Shown here: piece after piece, positions 17,887 to 28,600 of the stretch
Position numbering within the stretch: the stretch's first letter is position 1
Layout of the letters: every line of letters begins with the position of its first letter
Source of the DNA: Planctomycetota bacterium
GTDB taxonomy: Bacteria > Planctomycetota > Planctomycetia > Pirellulales > Pirellulaceae
Assembly: GCA_014238905.1 (NCBI GenBank)
Contig: JABAAE010000004.1
Span: 165,839 to 229,838 of the forward strand
Direction: 5' to 3'
Length of the DNA: 64,000 nt
Notes under the pieces: model-generated
Told to the model about the DNA's origin: nothing
Seen by the model: the letters and a program-made list of their open reading frames with translations, nothing else
The model's database searches: none
Translations under genes and position numbers: made by a program

Positions 17887-18243
17887 ATGAATTCATTCGC
17901 ACAGATAAAAACTGAAGCCATTGGCGATATGATTGCCGTCACCATTAATGCCAATCGGGTAATGGATCCTGTGTTGATTGGTGACCTTGGCCAAGAGCTC
18001 CAAACTCTATTCGATAGCCAACCCGGCAAGATTTTTTTGCTGGATCTTCAAAATGTCGAATTTCTTTCCAGTGCCGTTTTGAACCGATTGATTGTCCTCG
18101 ACAAGAGTGTCAAATCTGCTGGCGGTACGATGGCTTTCTATAAACCGTCAACGGCCGTATCGGAAGTTTTTTCGATCACCAAGCTTGACCTGCTTTTCCA
18201 AATTTACGAAGATCGCGCTGCAGCGATCGCTGCGTTAGGTTGA
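17887..18243 (+). CDS. STAS-domain anti-sigma factor antagonist
   Basis: 118 residues, one STAS domain of SpoIIAA/RsbV type. The strand-helix block KIFLLDLQNVEFLSSAVLNRLI matches the antagonist signature, with Ser61/Ser62 in the place of the phosphorylated Ser; the usual preceding Asp is Leu. Antagonists bind the cognate kinase when dephosphorylated and so release its partner. The next gene downstream, an RsbW-like ATPase, starts 171 bases later on the same strand and is its likely partner. Confidence 0.88.
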   Translation: MNSFAQIKTEAIGDMIAVTINANRVMDPVLIGDLGQELQTLFDSQPGKIFLLDLQNVEFLSSAVLNRLIVLDKSVKSAGGTMAFYKPSTAVSEVFSITKLDLLFQIYEDRAAAIAALG

Positions 18244-18414
18244 TGAATTAAAAAAAGTCCTCTTTCTGCCACAAAAACTTGGCTGTACTTAGCAGAAACG
18301 TGGTCAAAACGGCATCTTCTGGGTTTGATCTTGGTTCATCGCCCCATTTTTTGATGTAAGATTGAGTTAGGTAAACTACTCGACGTCCTCTGTCCCAAAA
18401 AACACGGAACTGGA

Positions 18415-18852
18415 ATGGAAAATTTCACTTGGTCCTATCAAGCGAAAATAGAAAGCCTGCCAGAGAAGGGTTGCGAGGTGGTGGGCATTCTGCGTGACCA
18501 ATTGGAATCGATGCAATGGTCGGCAGAAGACCTCTTCAAAGTTCATCTTTCGCTTGAAGAAGCCGTCATGAATGCCATTAAGCACGGCAACGATCGGGAT
18601 CCATCGAAAAACGTGACCGTGGAATGCCAAATCGGAGAAGATTCGTTTCGAGTCTTGATTGAAGACGAAGGAATCGGGTTTGCTCGAGAGACAATTCCAG
18701 ATCCCACCGCCTCTGAAAATCTGCAACAGGAATCCGGTCGTGGTCTAACAATCATGGAAAATTTCATGACGCAGGTGACTTATCATGGTCGTGGAAACGT
18801 GATCGAGATGATCAAGGTTCGCTCTAAGGCCGATTCCGAAAACACCGCTTGA
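18415..18852 (+). CDS. RsbW-like serine kinase / anti-sigma ATPase
   Basis: 145 residues, a GHKL ATPase of the HATPase_c_2 group. N box LSLEEAVMNAIKHGN at 46-59, G1 box DEGIGF at 84-89 and G2 box GRGL at 109-112 bind Mg-ATP. Such proteins phosphorylate STAS antagonists and hold a sigma factor or another output partner. With the STAS protein upstream it forms a minimal partner-switching pair; no sigma factor or PP2C phosphatase gene is close by. A hairpin follows directly after the stop. Confidence 0.9.
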   Translation: MENFTWSYQAKIESLPEKGCEVVGILRDQLESMQWSAEDLFKVHLSLEEAVMNAIKHGNDRDPSKNVTVECQIGEDSFRVLIEDEGIGFARETIPDPTASENLQQESGRGLTIMENFMTQVTYHGRGNVIEMIKVRSKADSENTA

Positions 18853-18878
18853 AACAGAAAACTCCCCAGTTTTCTGTT
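18853..18878 (+). terminator. Hairpin at the end of the partner-switch genes
   Basis: A perfect 11-base stem (aacagaaaact, then agttttctgtt) with a cccc loop starts one base after the stop codon. The T tract is inside the stem rather than after it, so it is a likely but not classical terminator. Confidence 0.5.
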
Positions 18879-18961
18879 ACGAGACGTTTATGGCACGCGA
18901 TCCGATCGAGAATTCTGGACCGAGTAAATTCCAACGACTCCAGATATCCTGCTTAGCCAAA

Positions 18962-19945
18962 TCAAGTGAGGTTGTTGATCACATCCCTGACAATGGCTTG
19001 TAGATCATGTTTCGGCGAAAAGTTAATGGCGTTTCGAATTTTGGATAAGTCAGGAACCCGTCGACGAATATCCTCAAAGTCTTCGTCATAAGCTTCACTG
19101 TAGGATTGATACTCAATGTTGGAATCCGAACCGGCAATTTCAATCACCTTTTCGGCAAGCTGTTTGATCGAAACGGGATAGTCACTTCCAATATTAAAGA
19201 TCTGACCAATCGCCTGATCGGTCTCCATCAGTCGAATCACTCCATCGGTCACATCGTCCACATGGGCAAAACAACGGGTCTGCTGTCCGTCATCGTGAAC
19301 AATTAAATTCCGATTCCCTTTGGCAGCCGCTGCGAATCGCGGTAGTACCATTCCATAGGCTCCCGTCTGGCGAGGCCCAACCACATTAAAAAACCGTCCT
19401 ATCACACAGGGCAACTTGGATTGCCGCCAGTACCCCAGCGTCAGAAATTCATCGATTGCCTTGGAGGCCCCGTAGGACCACCTCGCACGAGTGGTTGGAC
19501 CGAAGACCAGGTCGTCCTCTTCGCACCAGATCTTCTTTGGATTCTTGCCATAGACCTCACTGGTGCTGGCAAGAAAAAGACGAATCGGACGGCCCGAAAG
19601 ATGTTTCTCATTGACCGCTGAGAGCAGGAACTGAGTCGGTTCGATATTACGTTCGATGGTTTCGATGGGTTTTTTGGCAATCAATGCCACGCCCACTGCA
19701 GCCGCAAGATGATAGACCTCATCGGCCCACTCCACCTTCTCCCGGATCAAATCCTTATCAGCGATAGTGCCGCTGATCCACTCCAAGCAGGGGTGGTCCA
19801 TGATCGATTTAAGATTGCTCGACTGACCGGTCGACTGATCGTCGACAACGACCAGTCGATGCCCCATTTCGATCAACTTTTCCGAAAGATGGGAACCGAT
19901 AAAACCGGCACCACCGGTAACAAGGATTTGCTTGGAATGATTCAT
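18962..19945 (-). CDS. NAD-dependent sugar-nucleotide epimerase/dehydratase
   Basis: 327 residues, an extended SDR. NAD motif TGGAGFIGSH at 10-19; catalytic Ser/Thr in ASTSEVYG near 126-133 and Tyr158-x3-Lys162. The segments RFFNVVGPRQTGAYGMVLPRF and QTRCFAHVDDV are typical of UDP-glucuronate decarboxylase and UDP-glucose 4-epimerase relatives, but the exact substrate cannot be told. It should supply activated sugars for surface polysaccharide. It converges on the partner-switch genes; no glycan cluster surrounds it. Confidence 0.9.
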   Translation of the reverse strand: MNHSKQILVTGGAGFIGSHLSEKLIEMGHRLVVVDDQSTGQSSNLKSIMDHPCLEWISGTIADKDLIREKVEWADEVYHLAAAVGVALIAKKPIETIERNIEPTQFLLSAVNEKHLSGRPIRLFLASTSEVYGKNPKKIWCEEDDLVFGPTTRARWSYGASKAIDEFLTLGYWRQSKLPCVIGRFFNVVGPRQTGAYGMVLPRFAAAAKGNRNLIVHDDGQQTRCFAHVDDVTDGVIRLMETDQAIGQIFNIGSDYPVSIKQLAEKVIEIAGSDSNIEYQSYSEAYDEDFEDIRRRVPDLSKIRNAINFSPKHDLQAIVRDVINNLT

Positions 19946-20543
19946 GGACCGTCCACAGGATTAAATTTTGGGCTCTCATAACGGTGGGAGTCGGTTTTCC
20001 AGATCGAAAGCACCCTTGTTTTCTACGAAAACCATCTACAGACGGTTTGCCTGACAATTTGTTTTTCGGCGAACGCGTGAGGCGGCTGAACTTTTCCTTT
20101 ATCACTTCTCAAAATCAAAACACCCCGAATTATTAACGGTTGCTGATAAAGGCTCTAAATTTTGATCCCATCTCAAAAACAATTGGGGCCCTCGTCGACA
20201 ATCAGGCGAACTTTCACAAGCCCACATCCACAAATGTCCACCCTGTCAAAATTGTCGAACATGAGAATCCGGATGATTCGACCCGTATACGCTGGCTAAT
20301 TGACTCTCTTTTTTGTACCGCCAAGCCCCAAAATACTTTTTAATTGATGGCGGCGGCGATAAACTAATGTTTCGAATGCCATTCGGCGGTATGGCATAGA
20401 ATAGATTCATTGCAATGCAATGGAACAATTTCGATATCCTGTTCTTGGGATGCGAAGTCTATTGATCGCCACAGGCAGGGGATTGGCGGATTTTCGGAAC
20501 TTCCGCCTATCGAAGTCAAATCGAGGACGAGGCAAAACAAATC
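19946..20543. other. Divergent spacer, no gene seen
   Basis: About 600 bases between the epimerase and the TPR gene. Short frames present have no protein-like features. Confidence 0.5.
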
Positions 20544-23500
20544 ATGAAAAACGCACCATTGACTGCGTTAGCGGCAGCTCGTTATTGGCTGATTGCATTG
20601 CTCATTCTATTTACGAGTCAGATTCAGTCAGAAGAAATCAACAGCGTACGGTTTGACATCGGCAAATCCGTCTTACCCAGAATCGTTACCGACTCTGGGC
20701 ATGATCCATCCGGATGGTACTTGCTTCCCCACAATCCGCGGGCCTTTTCCTCCTTGGGCGAATTTTCTTTTTTTGAAAAAAAGAAAACGACTTCCCGATT
20801 AGTATCCGACGATGCTGCGGACCGATTATTTGGGCAGGCGGGTGAAGCGCAGAACAACGGTGATTTTCAATTTGCCGTGATACTTTGGGAACGCTTTCTG
20901 GACAAATATGCGGCCGACCCCCAAGCGGTCAAGGCAAGACATTATCTGGGGGTCTGCCAAATGACTTTAAAAAATAACGCCGCTGCAATTGCAGCCTTTT
21001 CCGCCGTCATAGGTGATCAAAAAGCAGACCAGATGCCTCAATTGGAAGAGAGCTATTACTATTTGGGTTGGTGCCAATTTTCATTGGGTCAAACGGACCA
21101 ATCCGACAGTCAATCGCTGGCACAAGCCATCGCGACATTCGACAAGCACCTTGCCAAATTCAAAAAGGGAACTTTCAGGGACCAAGCCTGGTTCCTGAAG
21201 GCAGAAGCACTTTATTTTCTGAACAGAAAAAAAGAGTCGATTGAAGCATACAAAAAACTGATCAATGACTTTCCAAAATCAACATCAAGACCCAACGCTG
21301 TCTATGCTCTGGGAGTAGCGCTTTTTGAAATCAAGCAATTCACTGAAGCTGAGAAAACTTTCGACATTTTCGTTGCCGAATTTGACGATAGCGAACTGGT
21401 TAACGAAGTCCAGCTATTCAAGAGTGAATCTGTTATGCAGCGGGCATTGGAAGCAAACAACAGCGAAGATACTGAAATACGCACCACCGCCAAACCACTT
21501 TTTGCAAGTGCGCGGGACGGCCTCAAATTGCTTGCAGCGATGGAAACCTTTCCCAAACGTGATGAAGCACTTTTCAATCAAGCAATCTGCGAATCGCAAC
21601 TCGGCAATCGAGAATCTGCTGCGAATCTCTATGTGCAGTTGACGGAGCAAATTCCGGAATCGCCATTTGCTGAAAGCTCTGCCCTTTCTGCCGGCAAGCT
21701 TTTTTTTCGCATCAAGGATTATCCACAAGCGGAAAAATGGCTCGCCAAAGCAACTTCAACCAATGGCAACAATTTCGCCCAAGCCAGCCATTGGCTATGC
21801 CGATGTTTATTGCGACAAAAAAAATCTGCTGCCGCTGCCAAACTCGCAACCCAAGCACTCACCAAGGTAAAAGATACGGATTTTTTGGTGCAGCTGAAAA
21901 TGGATCAAGCGGATGCAATCTTTGAATTACCGGATCGCAAGCCCGACACCATCGAGCTTTATCAAGCACTTGCCAAAGACCATCCAAACCATAAACTGGC
22001 TCCTCAGGCTCTCTATAACGCAGCCTTCGCTGCAATGGAACTTAAACAATTTGAGGTCGCCCAATCCGCAGCGGAATCATTTCTGGAACAGTACTCCAAA
22101 GACACCTTTGTTCCGGATGTGAAGTACGTTCAGGCGGAGTGTTTATTGTTGACAAAAAAATACACCCAAGCCGAACAACTCTATCTCAACCTCATCGAAA
22201 GTCATCCAGAGGCATCCGATCTCAACGCATGGCGAGTCCGTTGCGGATTAACAAAATATCTTCAGGACAAGTACGCCGACACCATCACTTTTCTAGTCGA
22301 AATCGTCAAAGAGCTGAAAGAACCACAGTTCAAGTCAGAAGCTCAATTTCTCTTGGGGGCTTGCGAATTCTACCAGGAAAAATTCTCGCGATCGATTATT
22401 CACCTGAAACAAGCGGTCGAATTCGGCGACCAGTTAAAGCAAATTGACGAAGCATTAATCCTTCTTGGGCAGGCATATGCTTCGGAAACAAAATTCAAGC
22501 AAGCGGTGAAAATCCTGAGCCGAATTCTATCGGACCATCAAACATCCAGATTTGTTACGCAGGCGAATTATCTTTCAGGCCAGTATTTATCAAATGATAA
22601 ATCTTATGACCAAGCCATCAAGCAATACTCGGCCGTCCTGACCGCAACGCCAAACAAGTACGTCCCGTTTGCTCTCTATGGTCGAGGATGGGCATTTCTC
22701 AACAAAAAGACAAACCAGGAAGCCCTTGATGACTTTTCAACGATAATCGAGAACCACTCGAAACATAAGCTTAGTGCGGATGCTTATTACAGCCGCGGTG
22801 TGACAAATCGACGATTGGGCTTAAACAGCGAAGCTGTCGCTGATCTGGACACCTGCTTAAAAGAGAATTCAAATTTCACCAACAGGATGTCGGCGCTTTA
22901 TGAAAAGGGGATGGCACTTTCTTCACTCAAAGAGTACCAAAAAGCGGCCCAAACCTTTGAGCGTTTGGCAACCGATTTTGGCGAGGATAAAGACGCCGAC
23001 GAATACACTTATCAATTGGCATGGTCCCACAAACTAAATAAACAGCCAAAAAAAGCTGCCGTCCAGTTCCGGAAACTGACAACCGCCTTCCCCAAGAGTC
23101 CACTAGCCGCTGAATCCCATTACCACGTCGCCGAAGACCTTTATCAGGCCGGAAAGTTTGACGAAGCAGCGAAAGAATACGTGCTGGCTGTCCAAAAGAG
23201 CAAGACCCCGGAGATAGGCGAAAAATCGTGGTACAAACTTGGATGGTCCTATTATCAACAGAAAAAATACCCTGAAGCACAAGAGAAATTCATTCAACAG
23301 CTGGCCGAATTTCAGGGCGGCGAATACGTCGAAAGTGCCCAATTCATGGTAGCCGAGTGCTACTACCAGCAAAACAATTTCAAACTCGCTTATGCGGAAT
23401 TCAGTAAAATCAAGGAGGCGGTGGTAGCATCTTCCAAAACTAACGCAGCTGAAAAGGCCTTAACCTGTTTTCATGGCGCAGAGTCGGCCAACAGGATTCG

Positions 23501-23996
23501 GGAATTTGAAGCTGCATTGAAATTTGGAGAAACACTACAGAACGACCTGAAGGAAAAGATGTATGCGGCAGACACTTGGCTTGAAATGGGTAATGCTCAT
23601 CGAGGCCTCAAAAAGTTTACCGCGGCGATTTCCGCATTTGAAAATGCCACTGAAAAGGATCCCAACGGCGCAACAGGTGCTCGAGCCGGATTCCTGATGG
23701 GTGAGGTGCTTTTCCAGGAGAAAAAATTCAAGGAGGCAATCAACCAGTACAAGTTGATCATCTACGGATTCGGAGGCAAACGAGCACCTGAACAAATCAA
23801 AAAATGGCAGTGCAGTTCTGGATACGAAACAGCTCGATGTCATCATGTCCAAATCAAAACTGAAACCGATCAGAAAAAACGCAAACTGTTAATTGATGAA
23901 GCGATCAAGTTTTACAACTATGTCATTGAAAATCACTCCAGCGACCGACTGGCCGCTGAGTCGAAGAAACAAATAGCGGTATTGAAAAAGTTATGA
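20544..23996 (+). CDS. Secreted giant TPR protein of the Tol/Ton-like cluster
   Basis: 1150 residues, signal peptide about 1-33 (AARYWLIALLILFTSQIQS). From about residue 90 to the end the protein is made of successive tetratricopeptide repeats: the 34-residue pattern with small residues in helix A and A...A/Y in helix B recurs (for example AAIAAFSAVI, ESIEAYKKLINDFPKS, KAAVQFRKLTTAFPKS). TPR solenoids bind proteins. YbgF/CpoB, which works with the Tol system, also carries TPRs of this outer-membrane/periplasmic kind. This is the first gene of a same-strand series with ExbB, ExbD and the giant transducer; the gap to the next start is 179 bases, so a separate promoter is possible. Confidence 0.9.
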   Translation: MKNAPLTALAAARYWLIALLILFTSQIQSEEINSVRFDIGKSVLPRIVTDSGHDPSGWYLLPHNPRAFSSLGEFSFFEKKKTTSRLVSDDAADRLFGQAGEAQNNGDFQFAVILWERFLDKYAADPQAVKARHYLGVCQMTLKNNAAAIAAFSAVIGDQKADQMPQLEESYYYLGWCQFSLGQTDQSDSQSLAQAIATFDKHLAKFKKGTFRDQAWFLKAEALYFLNRKKESIEAYKKLINDFPKSTSRPNAVYALGVALFEIKQFTEAEKTFDIFVAEFDDSELVNEVQLFKSESVMQRALEANNSEDTEIRTTAKPLFASARDGLKLLAAMETFPKRDEALFNQAICESQLGNRESAANLYVQLTEQIPESPFAESSALSAGKLFFRIKDYPQAEKWLAKATSTNGNNFAQASHWLCRCLLRQKKSAAAAKLATQALTKVKDTDFLVQLKMDQADAIFELPDRKPDTIELYQALAKDHPNHKLAPQALYNAAFAAMELKQFEVAQSAAESFLEQYSKDTFVPDVKYVQAECLLLTKKYTQAEQLYLNLIESHPEASDLNAWRVRCGLTKYLQDKYADTITFLVEIVKELKEPQFKSEAQFLLGACEFYQEKFSRSIIHLKQAVEFGDQLKQIDEALILLGQAYASETKFKQAVKILSRILSDHQTSRFVTQANYLSGQYLSNDKSYDQAIKQYSAVLTATPNKYVPFALYGRGWAFLNKKTNQEALDDFSTIIENHSKHKLSADAYYSRGVTNRRLGLNSEAVADLDTCLKENSNFTNRMSALYEKGMALSSLKEYQKAAQTFERLATDFGEDKDADEYTYQLAWSHKLNKQPKKAAVQFRKLTTAFPKSPLAAESHYHVAEDLYQAGKFDEAAKEYVLAVQKSKTPEIGEKSWYKLGWSYYQQKKYPEAQEKFIQQLAEFQGGEYVESAQFMVAECYYQQNNFKLAYAEFSKIKEAVVASSKTNAAEKALTCFHGAESANRIREFEAALKFGETLQNDLKEKMYAADTWLEMGNAHRGLKKFTAAISAFENATEKDPNGATGARAGFLMGEVLFQEKKFKEAINQYKLIIYGFGGKRAPEQIKKWQCSSGYETARCHHVQIKTETDQKKRKLLIDEAIKFYNYVIENHSSDRLAAESKKQIAVLKKL

Positions 23997-24175
23997 TCTG
24001 TCAAAAATCCATGATCACTCGTCGGACAGAGTGTTTGGCCTAAAACGTGTTGGCAACAAATTGACTGCCAGCTAATCAGGTAGGACAGTTCGGATTTGTT
24101 CCGGAAAGGGCGAACTTGATTTCAAAAACGGATTCACGACATCGCGTGGCCCAACGCACAAAACGAAGGAATTGG

Positions 24176-25075
24176 ATGAAGATTAAAACAACCAGAACTC
24201 CTCAGTTTAGGTTTGTCCTGTTGGTAATGGCTTTGGCCTTTTTTGGCAACGCATTCCATCACACCGGTTGGGCTCAGGTAAACATCGATGCCCCCCCCAC
24301 GCTTGAAAGAATGCCTCCCGCTGCCGAGGAGTCCTCCACCGATGCCGCCGATGGAATCAGCATGCTTTCCCTTTTGTTCAAAGGGGGATGGTTCATGCTG
24401 CCGCTTGTCGGATTATCGGTCTTGATACTTGTCATTACCGTCGAAAGGTTTATCACGTTGCGAGCTGAGAAAACACTCCCATCCGAATTAATCCAGTCAT
24501 TGGGAAGCCTCTCTGCGCAAAAAAACGGTTTTGATCCTCGCAATGCCTATCGAATCTGCCAGGGCCACCCTTCTATTGCGGCACGAATTGTGCAAGCCAT
24601 GCTACTAAAAGTGGGTCGACCGATTTCGGAAATTGAATCAACGGTCAATGACGCTGCACAACGGGAGGCTGATCGCCTTCAGGGACCGATCCGGTGGCTG
24701 GAGCTATCTGCTGCCATTGCTCCCTTGATTGGCCTACTGGGAACCGTCTGGGGCGTCACACAGGCATTTTATGAAATGACCCAACTGACAGTTGGCCAAA
24801 ACAAGGCGGCTGCCCTTGCGTCAGGAATTTATACCGCTTTGATTACGACAATCTGTGGTTTGATGATCGCGATCCCTGCTTTGGTCATGTTCAAACTACT
24901 CGAGGCAAGAATATCGTCGCTATTCCATCGTATTGATGAATTGATGATGAACCTGATTCCTCAGGTCGAACGGTTCGAAGGCCAGATCCGCTTTTCGGAT
25001 CCTGGCCAAGGGGGTGGCGGTCCGGAATCAACAACACCGACTGCCTCCCCGCCGCCGTTTGAAAAGCAAGGTTGA
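24176..25075 (+). CDS. ExbB/TolQ/MotA proton-channel subunit with signal peptide
   Basis: 299 residues from the ATG at 24176, which has AAGGAA just upstream; the open frame extends to a TTG at 24116 without such a site. A cleavable signal (ends WAQ near 34) is followed by a short periplasmic part and a first membrane helix near 70-90, then the cytoplasmic domain and two more helices holding LSAAIAPLIGLLGTVWGVTQAF and the GIYTALITTICGLMIAIPAL block, the conserved channel signature. These subunits form a pentamer that uses the proton gradient with ExbD/TolR. The extra signal peptide is seen in other planctomycete ExbB proteins. The ExbD gene follows after 72 bases. Confidence 0.93.
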   Translation: MKIKTTRTPQFRFVLLVMALAFFGNAFHHTGWAQVNIDAPPTLERMPPAAEESSTDAADGISMLSLLFKGGWFMLPLVGLSVLILVITVERFITLRAEKTLPSELIQSLGSLSAQKNGFDPRNAYRICQGHPSIAARIVQAMLLKVGRPISEIESTVNDAAQREADRLQGPIRWLELSAAIAPLIGLLGTVWGVTQAFYEMTQLTVGQNKAAALASGIYTALITTICGLMIAIPALVMFKLLEARISSLFHRIDELMMNLIPQVERFEGQIRFSDPGQGGGGPESTTPTASPPPFEKQG

Positions 25076-25147
25076 GAATAATATTTCGACGGCAAATTCG
25101 TACCCCGTCTGTGAAAAAAATGGATCCAAGAATTTTCGGAACTTGAA

Positions 25148-25585
25148 ATGGCCGTTCAAATTAGACGATCAGATGCCGGAACCGTTATCAGCATGACACC
25201 GCTGATCGACGTTGTGTTCCTCTTGTTGATCTTTTTCCTGGTGACCTCCCGATTTGCGGATGAGGAGCAGATGACGCAAATGTCACCTGTTGAACGAGAA
25301 CTGGATATTTCCCTGCCAGATTCCAGCGAAGCTGTACCGCTAACCAATGAACAAAACACTCTGTTTTTAACTGTCACATCCGAGGGACGGTTTTTTCTGC
25401 AGGGTGAGTCGATGACGGCCGATCAACTGGAATCCAAACTGGAACAGGCGCGCACCGACAACCCACTTCAGACTTCGGTAGTCATGAGGGGCGATCAAGA
25501 TGTGCCATACCGTTATCCGGTGACCGTCATGGACATCTGTAAACGCCTTAGTATTCCACTCACCACAGCGACCGATGCCAAGTGA
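25148..25585 (+). CDS. ExbD/TolR-type biopolymer transport protein
   Basis: 145 residues. One N-terminal membrane helix with MTPLIDVVFLLLIFFLVTS at 16-34; Asp21 is the protonatable residue conserved in ExbD and TolR. The periplasmic domain (about 45-140) has the expected layout (LDISLPDS, then VVMRGDQDVPYRYPVTVMDICK). Together with the preceding ExbB it forms the proton-driven motor; the following gene encodes the likely energised partner. Spacings of 72 and 47 bases support one operon. Confidence 0.93.
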   Translation: MAVQIRRSDAGTVISMTPLIDVVFLLLIFFLVTSRFADEEQMTQMSPVERELDISLPDSSEAVPLTNEQNTLFLTVTSEGRFFLQGESMTADQLESKLEQARTDNPLQTSVVMRGDQDVPYRYPVTVMDICKRLSIPLTTATDAK

Positions 25586-25632
25586 AGTCCCATGGGATTT
25601 CGAGACCATGAAATAGTTTTTAAGAAGAATCC

Positions 25633-28600
25633 ATGGCCAAAATCCGCCGAATCATCCACGCCGTAGAGAAACCCGGGTCTTCCGGGTTTGATGCGCAGTA
25701 TTGGCCGATTCTGATTGCCATAGCGATTCTCTTTGGTTTCCTGATGGGATCGGTCCTTACTTTGCTTAATGGGATTTGGCTTTGGTTCAGCTTGCTGGCA
25801 ATTCCAGTCCTCATTGTCTCAACCACCATCGCATTACGGTTCGTCGATGACCGTCGATTAAAACGATCAACACAGCTGTCGGTGATTATCAGCCTGATCG
25901 TTCACCTAGCGATGCTCCTGAGCGCTCATCACTGGCAAATGTTTGGAAACGAAAATTCAACCGATGATCAAACGTCCGAACAAGCCAAAATACAAAAAAA
26001 ACAGTCCGCCATTCCGATCGTTTTTGAAACCCAGCAATGGCAACAGTCACAGGAAAAGATTACGCCCCAACCCAACGAAAAAAAAATAGAAAAAGAAAAG
26101 TCCGAACGAAAACCGGAATTGGAGAAAAAGGAGACACCGACCCCGGTGGATAAGTCTCAACGAAAAGTCACTCAAAATCTAAACCAACGAAAACAGGTTT
26201 CCAAGACAACGCCAAAACAGAGCACGACTCTATCAAAGCTGAGTCGCTCCAATCTCACTTCCCAACCGAAATCCGGAAGCAGGGTAAGTCTTGCCAAAAA
26301 AAATTCTCCGCAACCCGATCCGGACAAATCAAAAACACAACCGACCCCGCTAAGATCCAGAACCTCCACCAAGCCAGCTCAGCCGAATACTCTAGTACGG
26401 GAAGTCAAACCCACCAGCCAACCGATCAAATCACCTAAATCGCCTAATTCCAGCGTTCAACCCGTTACCCGGCGCCAAAACCTGAATGCACAACCCAAAG
26501 TCCAAGTCGCAGCAACCGGAGCACGTTCCAGTCGCAGCTCCACGAAAGTCCTACCCAATCCCAATACGACGGCCCGCACGTCAGAGCCAAAGACATCGCC
26601 ATCGAATACCGAAAACAAAAACGCTAATCAGACGGCTGCCAAGCCGGTCTTAAAGCCCACAGAGACCTCCATTACCAAATCATCTCCCAACCGCCTTGCC
26701 GAACAACCCAATCAAGAGGCACCTCAGCAGAGCATCGCCCAACGGCAGCCTGTTACCGATCCATTGGCCTCACGACGGCCCATCAATCAACGCAATCCAA
26801 AAGTTGCCCAGGCTCCATCTTTACGTGTACGAGAATCAACAAACCTGCAAACTCCAAGTAACATCGTCAGTGAAGCTCCTCGTCAAGTCGTGCAGGCTCC
26901 CCGAAAATCCTCACCCCTTAATCCCCGCGCTACCAACACGACTATTACACGTCAAACCAATACCTCATCATCCCCTACGCAAGTCCAAATCAACGCACCT
27001 TCCCAGCAGACCAGCCAGTTGACTCAGTCAGCGACCCGAGCCAGCCGCCGACCGAATGAAAGTTTGCCGAGCGTAACCCCTAATGCAACGGTGGATCCCA
27101 ACCCGCGTCGCTCCAATACAACGGCTGCCCAAGTTGCATCAAATTCCAATGTGGAATCACCCGCTGACACAAGCAGCCAGACGCAGGTGGCCAAAAGTGA
27201 AGGACAACCCCGAAAAACGACTCTAAGAAAATCGACCAAGGGAACCGCCGGAGTAGGTCAATCCCAAAACGTCTTGTCGGATTCGCCCACTTCTGCCAAA
27301 CCGTCAATGATCGCTTCTGACTCGGCTGTGCGGCGGCAGACTTCCAGAAAAACACCAGCCGATGCCGCATTCAACCCCAGCCAGGCTTCTCAGGTCCGTC
27401 GGTCACTCGCCGATCGAACTTCTCCCAGCGCCGAAATGAAGGTGGACACTTCAACCAACGCCAAATTTGCGGCGTCCGATAACCCGGCAAAACTGAACGC
27501 ACAATCCAGCGCATCGCAGATCACGTCAGCATCCAATGCAAACGAAGCACGAGTCAATGCTTCCCAGGGCTCCTCCAACCTCGATACGGGTGCCACAAAG
27601 TTGGTGTCTGAAAATTCAACCGGGCGGGCGTCCGGTGGCGGACAACCGGATGTCGACCAGGAAATCCGAACCGCTTCCTCGGCGCGTGCCAGGAACGGTC
27701 AGATCAATAACGGTTCCCTGGCAGCAAATCTCAAAGCAGAAGTGCCGGTTGCACCGGCAGAAAGCGGCGGCGGACGGCCGTCTGAAACGACACCCGATCC
27801 CAATTCGACGTCGTTAGCCAAAACGGTTGCCGGAGACGGCAGTCAACCGGTAGCCGGGCCAACCTCTGCCAAGACAGCCGGGCCAACCGAAGAGGCAAGC
27901 TCCGCACCCAATGTTGCGTCAAATCTAATGGCACGGGCAGCACTTAATGAAACTGCAGAAGGAGATGTTTTACCGGGGGGCGGCGACCCCGACCCAGCGA
28001 ATCAGGTCCGAAGAACGCGTTCCCAAGTTGCTGGGGCAACTGCCAACACCAAAGTGACCTTTTCCGGCAAGAACTTTTCATCGGTTGAGGAGGGTAAAGA
28101 CGGCACTCAAAAGGATTCCGTGGCACGGCTGGTCGGTAGCAATGATGCCTCCATCGACGGCCGATCCTCTTCAGAGCGTGGGACCACCGGCAAGTCCTTT
28201 TCCGGAAGCCCCGGTGGGGAAGGAAACCAAAAATCAACACCTTCTGCACCCGGTTCCGGATTGGCAAGACAACAGAAATCCCAGGGACAAGGGATGGGTG
28301 ACGCTGGAGAATCGGTTGCGATGGCTGGTGTGAAACGAACAACTCGGGCATCCGTCACGGGATCCGCGGGGCCACAAGGAATTGCTAAAGTAGTCATGCC
28401 AGCGGGAAACGGCGACAGTGAAATCGGCCCAGAGCCAGCTTCCGGCGATACAAATTTAGCCGGCATGGTCGGTGAGGGAGTGGCGGGATTGGAACGCCGC
28501 GAAGCAACCGGGGGCCAGACCGTTGAACTTGATGTAGATTCCGGCCCCGGTGGTTTGGGAAAAGAAATCGCAGCTGAAACGGGGATCAACTCACGTCGCG

